Below, piece after piece: positions 34,922 through 39,898 of a DNA stretch of 39,898 bases. Source of the DNA: Blautia glucerasea (lineage in GTDB: Bacteria > Bacillota > Clostridia > Lachnospirales > Lachnospiraceae); NCBI RefSeq assembly GCF_013304385.1, contig NZ_JAAITU010000037.1, positions 1 through 39,898 on the forward strand, in the 5' to 3' direction. Both the position numbers and the translations under genes were made by a program. The first letter of the stretch is position 1. Each line of letters begins with the position of its first letter. Below the pieces are notes generated by a model, which was not told the DNA's origin, searched no databases, and saw only the letters and a list, made by a program, of their open reading frames with translations.

Positions 34922-35314
34922 TTGGCTAGCGCAAAATTCTACGGAACAGGAAGAAGAAAAAAATCAGTTGCAAGAGTTTATCTGGTACCTGGAACCGGTA
35001 AAATCACTATTAATAAAAGAGACATTGATGAATATTTTGGATTAGATACACTGAAAGTTATCGTTCGTCAGCCACTGGTTGCTACAGAAACAGAAGGCAA
35101 GTTTGATGTACTTGTTAATGTTCATGGTGGTGGATACACAGGACAGGCTGGTGCGATCCGTCATGGTGTTGCAAGAGCCCTTCTTGAGGCAGACAACGAG
35201 TACAGACCAGTTCTTAAAGCTGCTGGATTCCTTACACGTGATCCACGTATGAAAGAGCGTAAGAAATACGGTCTCAAAGCCGCTCGTCGCGCTCCGCAGT
35301 TCAGCAAGCGATAA
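34922..35314 (+). CDS. rpsI: 30S ribosomal protein S9
   Basis: A 130-residue protein beginning [20 protein letters not shown] and ending in the canonical RRAPQFSKR tail that reaches the P-site tRNA. The start is TTG at 34922, with AGGAGGT upstream and no in-frame ATG nearby, so the rare start is well supported. It is 17 bases after rplM. Confidence 0.97.
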   Translation: MASAKFYGTGRRKKSVARVYLVPGTGKITINKRDIDEYFGLDTLKVIVRQPLVATETEGKFDVLVNVHGGGYTGQAGAIRHGVARALLEADNEYRPVLKAAGFLTRDPRMKERKKYGLKAARRAPQFSKR

Positions 35315-35360
35315 TTTCAGTTCTCAAAGAGATAATCAAAAGAACGATCAAAACGTATAC

Positions 35361-35394
35361 AAAACCTCAGAAACCTTGTGCTTCTGGGGTTTTT
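35361..35394 (+). terminator. Terminator of rplM-rpsI
   Basis: AAAACCTCAGAA (35361-35372) pairs fully with TTCTGGGGTTTT (35382-35393), then T-rich. The stretch 35,395-35,530 holds no convincing gene. Confidence 0.9.
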
Positions 35395-35530
35395 CTTTAC
35401 CCATGCATCCCAGTGAGATGCTCAGAAACGTGGTGGAACTTTGTGGATATGTAGCGCGTATGCATCATGTATGCAGCAAAAATCACAGCAACTATGTGGT
35501 CGGATTTTTGATGAAACAGAGAGGTATAAG

Positions 35531-35578
35531 AAAAGCAGATACGAGTAAGATTTTTATACTCCTGATATCTGCTTTTTT
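35531..35578. terminator. Terminator facing the integrase remnant
   Basis: Arms AAAAGCAGATA (35531-35541) and TATCTGCTTTT (35566-35576), with an inner GAGTA/TACTC pair; T-rich on both strands. It directly follows the stop of the minus-strand integrase pseudogene. Confidence 0.8.
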
Positions 35579-35582
35579 CTGT

Positions 35583-36081
35583 TTATATACCTTCCTCTCC
35601 ATTTTCTCTATCCTCCACAATTTTGCTTACGGCATCAATCAAGATCCGAACATCAAGATGCGTGTAGACACGTTCTGTAAGAGTCATTGCTCCGGAATGT
35701 CCGACAATCTTCCAGATGGACATTTTCTTTCTTAAGATCCAGAAATTCTCTGATACGGCAGCCGTTGTAGAGAAGCATCAGAACAATCTGATAATAGGGA
35801 TCCTCCTGCATGGTCCATACACGTTCAACTTCTTCTTTGCTGAATTTGTTGCGGTCAAGTTTGTTTGGATTACGATCCTTATATTTTGCAACATCGACAT
35901 ACGTAGAATAATCTTTGTTGCAGATATCATATTTCAAAGCATATCCGATGATAATATAATTCTGTTTCTTTGTCCCTTTTTCCGGATCAAGTATATATCC
36001 GTCTGTTTTTCTTACAACCCAGGGATTTCGTCTTTTCCCTGACATTTTGGTTACACTTCCATAACCATTTGGTAATTTCAT
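35583..36081 (-). pseudogene. Decayed tyrosine integrase (two deletions, frameshift)
   Basis: On the minus strand the start MKLPNGYGSVTKMSGKRRNP is typical of Tn916-like integrases. After about 45 residues it jumps into the catalytic domain start (YYQIVLMLLYNGCRIREFLDL). Near 35711 the reading frame is lost; in another frame IVGHSGAMTLTERVYTHLD gives the C-terminal H...Y box and runs to a stop at 35583. The linker and the HxxR region are missing, so it cannot recombine DNA. Confidence 0.85.
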
Positions 36082-36125
36082 AAATAATAGCCTCCTTCTT
36101 ATCGCATACAGCGATTCTTGGGAGC

Positions 36126-36439
36126 CTAAAATCCAAACTGTTCATCTAATAAAGCGTTTCTTCTTTTGATTCGCTCATCTTCTGTCAATTCCTTGACTTC
36201 CTTTTCTAAAAGCGTTGTGCTGGCATAATAGGCGGGCGTTTCACATCAATGGAAAAGCCTAATTCTTTCAACTGATCTAAATAGAAGAGAAACTGCATCA
36301 CATATGATACTGCTGTCAGAGTGCCAATAACTTGGCCACGAAAGTCATCTTGGACAAATATTTGGATTGTTGTAATTGTCTTGATGTTGATAGCTACGCT
36401 TGTCCAACCAGCGATAAACTTAAGTATGCAAAAAGCCAT
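36126..36439 (-). pseudogene. Mosaic of mobile-element gene fragments
   Basis: Two short minus-strand pieces in different frames: 36206-36439 (hydrophobic, MAFCILKFIAGW..., weakly transporter-like) and one ending at 36126 with LTEDERIKRRNALLDEQFGF, a tail reminiscent of conserved proteins of Firmicutes conjugative elements. Neither has a good start. No intact gene is present in 36,082-36,474. Confidence 0.45.
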
Positions 36440-36474
36440 AACTGTGAGGATATCCCTTTACTGGAATTAAGACG

Positions 36475-37137
36475 TTATAACCGCAAGACAAAATGGTTCT
36501 TGTGATAATCGAGGAGACCATCCTTTTTCATCTTTCCAAGCTCCAGCGACAGTCCGCTACGCTCAACGCCAAGATAATCCGCAAGCTGCTGTCTTGAAAA
36601 AGGAATGTCAAATTCGTATTTTCCGAGTCGCTGTGCTTCTGCGGAAAGGTAGGACATGATCTTTGCCCGCGTGGTACGCTGTCCCATATGCGTGAGTTTT
36701 TCGTTAAACCGCAGATTTTTCTCGGCAAGTTCACTGAGAAGATTTCGGATTACTCGGCTGTGATGTGAGCATGCAGACGGGCACACATTTAGGATGCGCT
36801 TTACATTCAAAAACATTACGGTGACAGGCGTTTCCGCTATGACGCTTACATTCAGTCTGGAACCTGGAGCGCAGGCATAGACGGCAGCAAAGGTCTGTCC
36901 CGGTCCGGATTTTGAAAGGATATTCCAGTTTCCCCAAATATCCTCCTGTATAATCAGTACACTTCCCGACAGCACAATACCGATCGAACCTACCGTATCA
37001 CCGGCGCGCAGCACAAAAGCTTTCTTTGGAAAATCCTCTTTTCTTGTGCCAAGACAGGACAGCATGGATGTAAGCTCATTCTCGGAAATGCCGGAGAAAA
37101 GCTGAGATGACCGAAGAATGGATAAAAAATCTTTCAT
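36475..37137 (-). CDS. Crp/Fnr family transcriptional regulator
   Basis: About 220 residues. An N-terminal cNMP-binding-like beta barrel (KKAFVLRAGDTVGSIGIVLSG) is followed by a C-terminal winged helix (SRQQLADYLGVERSGLSLELGKM). No N-terminal Fe-S cysteine set like that of FNR is evident. GAGAGGA on the minus strand supports the start at 37137 rather than 37164. It is divergent from the ferredoxin-hcp pair and probably controls it, like HcpR-type regulators; this is inference. Confidence 0.85.
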   Translation of the reverse strand: MKDFLSILRSSQLFSGISENELTSMLSCLGTRKEDFPKKAFVLRAGDTVGSIGIVLSGSVLIIQEDIWGNWNILSKSGPGQTFAAVYACAPGSRLNVSVIAETPVTVMFLNVKRILNVCPSACSHHSRVIRNLLSELAEKNLRFNEKLTHMGQRTTRAKIMSYLSAEAQRLGKYEFDIPFSRQQLADYLGVERSGLSLELGKMKKDGLLDYHKNHFVLRL

Positions 37138-37152
37138 AAAAATCCTCTCTCG

Positions 37153-37176
37153 TTGAAAATTCAACCGACTTGTTGA
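37153..37176. promoter_or_regulatory. Candidate Crp/Fnr-type operator in divergent promoter
   Basis: A palindrome TTGAAAATTCAA (37153-37164) overlaps TCAAC-N6-GTTGA (37161-37176). Crp/Fnr proteins often bind TTGA-type inverted half-sites. TATAGT-like -10 sequences follow at about 37184-37195. Confidence 0.55.
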
Positions 37177-37221
37177 TTGTATTATAGTATAGTATGCTTA
37201 AAAAAGCAAGGAGGCACGATT

Positions 37222-37932
37222 ATGAAAAGAAGAATTATTGAGATCGATCAAGATAAATGCAACGGCTGCGGTGCCTGTGCTGCCGCTTGCCACGAGGGCG
37301 CTATCACCATGGTGGACGGCAAGGCAAAGCTGATGCGGGACGATTACTGTGACGGTTTGGGTGACTGTCTGCCCACTTGTCCCACCGAGGCGATCTCCTT
37401 TGTGGAACGTGAAGCTGCTGCATATGATGAACAGGCGGTACTCGCCAATAAACAGAAAAAGATGCAGCAGGAGGGGATGCACCTTCACGGTGGCTGCCCC
37501 GGAACACGGATGAAAACCATGCAGCACACAGAGCCGTCCGGCGCTACGGCTACTCCCGCCCAGGTGCAAAGCCGTCTTTCCCAGTGGCCGATACAAATCA
37601 AGCTGGTTCCCGTGAATGCGCCTTATTTTGGCGGTGCAAAGCTGCTTATTGCTGCCGACTGCACAGCTTACGCCTATGCCGCTTTCCACGAGCGGTTCAT
37701 TAAGGGACATATCACTTTGGTGGGCTGCCCGAAGCTCGACAGCGTGGACTATTCCGAAAAACTCACCGAGATCATTCGCAATAACGACATCAAGAGCGTA
37801 ACCATCGTGCGCATGGAGGTTCCCTGCTGCGGTGGACTGGAGTATGCAGCGAAAACCGCTTTGCAGAACAGTGGAAAATTCATTCCGTGGCAGGTTATGA
37901 CTATTTCCACGGACGGAAATATACTTGATTAA
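37222..37932 (+). CDS. Ferredoxin-domain Fe-S protein paired with Hcp
   Basis: A 236-residue protein. The N-terminal [4Fe-4S] motif CNGCGACAAACHEGAI is intact; a second variant motif CDGLGDCLPTCP follows. A His/Gly/Cys-rich middle (HLHGGCPG) leads to a C-terminal domain with DCTAYAY, GCPKLD and PCCGG cysteines. Such proteins commonly sit before hcp and probably supply it with electrons. AAGGAGG precedes the ATG at 37222. Confidence 0.88.
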   Translation: MKRRIIEIDQDKCNGCGACAAACHEGAITMVDGKAKLMRDDYCDGLGDCLPTCPTEAISFVEREAAAYDEQAVLANKQKKMQQEGMHLHGGCPGTRMKTMQHTEPSGATATPAQVQSRLSQWPIQIKLVPVNAPYFGGAKLLIAADCTAYAYAAFHERFIKGHITLVGCPKLDSVDYSEKLTEIIRNNDIKSVTIVRMEVPCCGGLEYAAKTALQNSGKFIPWQVMTISTDGNILD

Positions 37933-37951
37933 AGAAAGAGAGGCTTTCAAG

Positions 37952-39547
37952 ATGGATAACAAGATGTTTTGCTTTCAGTGTGAACAGACAGTGGGCTGCA
38001 CCGGCTGCACCGGGAAGGCCGGTGTCTGCGGCAAGACCGCCGATGTGGCGAAACTTCAGGACGAGCTGACGAGCGCACTCATCGGGCTGGCCAGAGCCAC
38101 AGACGGCGATACCCCGGTCAACGCCGACACATGGCGGCTGATGATCACGGGGCTGTTCACCACCGTCACCAATGTGAACTTCAACGAAAAGACAATCCGC
38201 GAGCTGATCGACCGTGTACACGCGGAAAAGGAACGGCTGGTACCAAACTGCTCCAGCTGCGGCTCTCGTTGTGGGCGGAATGATGATTACGATATGAATT
38301 TGCTCTGGAACGCGCAGGAAGATGTGCGCAGTCTCAAGTCACTCATTCTTTTCGGGGTGCGGGGCATGGCAGCCTATGCCCATCACGCCATGGTGCTGGG
38401 CTATGCCGATGAAGCCGTGAATCGCTTCTTCGCTAAGGCGCTCTTTGCCATTGGCGAGGATTGGGACATGGACGAGCTGCTGCCTATCGTGATGGAGGTT
38501 GGTGAGAAAAATCTCAAGTGCATGGCACTTCTGGACAAAGCCAACACCGAAAGCTATGGAACGCCCACGCCTGTTACCGTACCCCTGACAGTGGAAAAGG
38601 GGCCGTTCATCGTCATCTCCGGACATGACCTCCACGATCTCAAGCTCCTTCTGGAGCAGACCGAGGGCAAGGACGTCAACATCTACACTCACGGCGAAAT
38701 GCTTCCCGCTCACGGCTATCCTGAGCTGAAAAAGTATTCCCACCTCAAGGGCAATTTCGGCACAGCATGGCAGAACCAACAGAAGGAATTTGCGGAGCTT
38801 CCCGCGCCGGTGCTGTTCACCACCAACTGTCTGATGCCGCCAAAAGCAAGCTATGCTGACCGTGTGTTCACCACGGCGGTGGTATCTTACCCCGAAATGA
38901 TGCACATCGGAGAGGACAGGGACTTTACCCCGGTGATTGAGAAGGCTTTGGAACTGGGCGGTTACTCCGAGGACAAGCCTTTCACCGGCATTAACGGCGG
39001 CAACGCGGTCCTGACTGGTTTTGCCCGCAGCACAGTGCTTGGCGTGGCAGATCGGGTCATCGAGGCTGTCAAGTCCGGCGCAATCCGGCATTTCTTCTTG
39101 GTTGCCGGTTGCGACGGTGCACGCCCCGGCCGCAACTACTATACAGAGTTTGTCAAGCAGACGCCTGCCGATACCGTAGTGCTGACCCTTGCCTGCGGCA
39201 AATACCGTTTCAACGACCTTGACCTCGGCACCATCGGCGGTCTGCCCCGTCTGATGGATGTCGGACAGTGCAACGACGCTTACAGCGCTATTCAGATTGC
39301 CATTGCCCTTGCCGATGCTTTCGGTTGCGGTGTAAACGATCTGCCGCTGTCTATGGTGCTCTCTTGGTACGAGCAAAAAGCTGTGTGCATCCTGCTGACG
39401 CTGCTGTACTTGGGGATCAAGAATATCCGCCTTGGCCCCACGCTGCCGGCGTTCGTTTCGCCCAATGTGCTGAACTATCTCGTAGAGAACTTCGGAATTG
39501 CCCCCATCACTACGCCGGAAGAGGATCTGAAGCATCTCCTCAAATAA
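37952..39547 (+). CDS. hcp: Hybrid cluster protein (hydroxylamine/NO reductase)
   Basis: A 531-residue enzyme reducing hydroxylamine and, in known homologues, NO to N2O. Cluster cysteines C7, C10, C19 and C26 open the protein (CFQCEQTVGCTGC). Hybrid-cluster regions GCDGARPGRNYY, LACGKYRF, GQCNDAYSA and SWYEQKAV are present. AAGAGAGGCTT precedes the ATG at 37952. The base composition is clearly GC-richer than the core region (line 38101-38160: 38 of 60 GC). Confidence 0.96.
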   Translation: MDNKMFCFQCEQTVGCTGCTGKAGVCGKTADVAKLQDELTSALIGLARATDGDTPVNADTWRLMITGLFTTVTNVNFNEKTIRELIDRVHAEKERLVPNCSSCGSRCGRNDDYDMNLLWNAQEDVRSLKSLILFGVRGMAAYAHHAMVLGYADEAVNRFFAKALFAIGEDWDMDELLPIVMEVGEKNLKCMALLDKANTESYGTPTPVTVPLTVEKGPFIVISGHDLHDLKLLLEQTEGKDVNIYTHGEMLPAHGYPELKKYSHLKGNFGTAWQNQQKEFAELPAPVLFTTNCLMPPKASYADRVFTTAVVSYPEMMHIGEDRDFTPVIEKALELGGYSEDKPFTGINGGNAVLTGFARSTVLGVADRVIEAVKSGAIRHFFLVAGCDGARPGRNYYTEFVKQTPADTVVLTLACGKYRFNDLDLGTIGGLPRLMDVGQCNDAYSAIQIAIALADAFGCGVNDLPLSMVLSWYEQKAVCILLTLLYLGIKNIRLGPTLPAFVSPNVLNYLVENFGIAPITTPEEDLKHLLK

Positions 39548-39829
39548 CATCGCTGTTCAGGGCATATACGGGTAAGTACTACTTGCTCCTCGTCTCCGTC
39601 TTTTGCCCAGTAGCCAAGCGGTTAACGGTTTATATTGACCCTTTTCTTAATAACTGCGCTGGTGACACAGCAAGACCGTTACAATCGGCCTTGCGGCGCG
39701 GAACGGCGGCCTTGAAATACTACATTTCAAGCCGCCGCAGACTGTAGACAAAGCCCTGCTTTTGCAGGGTTTTGCTATTGTTGGAACCACTTTTCTGATA
39801 TAATAAATATCAGAAGGGCGGTGTTTTTT
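39548..39829. other. Intergenic region between hcp and the insertion sequence
   Basis: It holds a GC-rich hairpin (39704-39718 with 39724-39737), a terminator (39752-39774) and, just before the transposase gene, a 9-bp inverted repeat with TTCTGATAT arms (39793-39801 and 39807-39815) containing TATAAT. A short tRNA-like string at 39610-39635 is not a tRNA. No gene is seen. Confidence 0.6.
39752..39774 (+). terminator. Intrinsic terminator after hcp
   Basis: CCCTGC (39754-39759) and GCAGGG (39764-39769) with a four-T loop, followed by TTTT. Confidence 0.75.
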
Positions 39830-39898
39830 ATGATGACGAAAAGTACAGATAAAAAAAGAGAACAAATGATGATGTTTTCCATGGATGACATGGTACCT
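39830..39898 (+). CDS. IS1182-like transposase, N-terminal fragment at window edge
   Basis: Reading MMTKSTDKKREQMMMFSMDD plus MVP to the window edge. K-REQ---F-MDDMVP is the usual beginning of IS1182-family transposases (commonly ...DDLVPEDHLLR). The 23 visible codons carry no catalytic residue, so family assignment is provisional. A weak ribosome binding site (GAAGGGCGG) precedes it. Confidence 0.65.
   Translation, partial: MMTKSTDKKREQMMMFSMDDMVP

Noticed and set aside
35376..35735. 119-codon plus-strand frame after rpsI
   Set aside because: It starts inside the rpsI terminator, has no ribosome binding site and runs antisense through the integrase remnant.
39608..39680. tRNA-like string AGTAGCCAAGCGGTTAA
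   Set aside because: Only a D-arm-like motif; no acceptor, anticodon or T stems can be formed.

Overview
The window looks like a low-to-moderate GC Firmicutes chromosome, most likely Lachnospiraceae (Blautia/Dorea/Ruminococcus-like). The grounds are strong AGGAGG-type ribosome binding sites, TTGACA/TATAAT promoters, the gene order tig-clpP-clpX-lon-engB followed by ecfA1-ecfA2-ecfT-truA-rplM-rpsI, and the style of the small secreted and regulatory genes. The genus is an inference.

Layout. 1-5.9 kb: housekeeping and metabolic genes (U32-like protein, YitT-type membrane protein, Gfo/Idh/MocA oxidoreductase, cupin, HAD phosphatase, convergent MFS transporter). 6.1-12.75 kb: a glucan module (AraC-type regulator overlapping a secreted GH13 amylase, a J-domain chaperone, malQ 4-alpha-glucanotransferase), then an acyltransferase-3 membrane protein on the minus strand. 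12.9 kb: a tRNA-Gly(CCC) gene whose 3' end is the insertion site of a 9.2 kb integrative element (12,977-22,179). 22.2-35.3 kb: core genes proC, CYTH protein, DJ-1 protein, tig, clpP, clpX, lon, engB, the ECF transporter core, truA, rplM and rpsI. 35.4-36.5 kb: decayed mobile-element remnants, including a deleted, frameshifted tyrosine integrase. 36.5-39.5 kb: a GC-richer nitrosative-stress module (Crp/Fnr regulator divergent from a ferredoxin-like protein and hcp). 39.8 kb to the end: the start of an IS1182-like transposase, cut by the window edge.

The 9.2 kb element is the most unusual part. Its architecture resembles a phage-inducible chromosomal island or satellite: tyrosine integrase, XRE repressor divergent from a Cro-like protein across three phased operators, a small HTH protein and a primase-helicase (Rep). 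No capsid, terminase or relaxase gene is visible. Downstream of Rep the usual genes are replaced by small unknown proteins, several families of short iterated DNA sites, a probable short RNA or attenuator, a 216-residue unknown protein and a full-length sigma-70-family factor next to the right att site. The first iteron array is translated as the C-terminal tail of Rep. About 150 bp beyond the Rep stop lies the 3' end of a different rep allele, with its own stop codon and its own iterons. This suggests that Rep and its cognate origin have been exchanged as a cassette. The element also carries a copy of the tRNA terminator, so tRNA-Gly termination is preserved after integration.

How the genes may work together: the repressor holds the rightward operon off. 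On derepression, Cro-like/HTH proteins, Rep and the iteron region would drive excision and replication, and the sigma factor could redirect host or helper-phage transcription. These functional steps are inference; gene identities and DNA repeats are read from the sequence.
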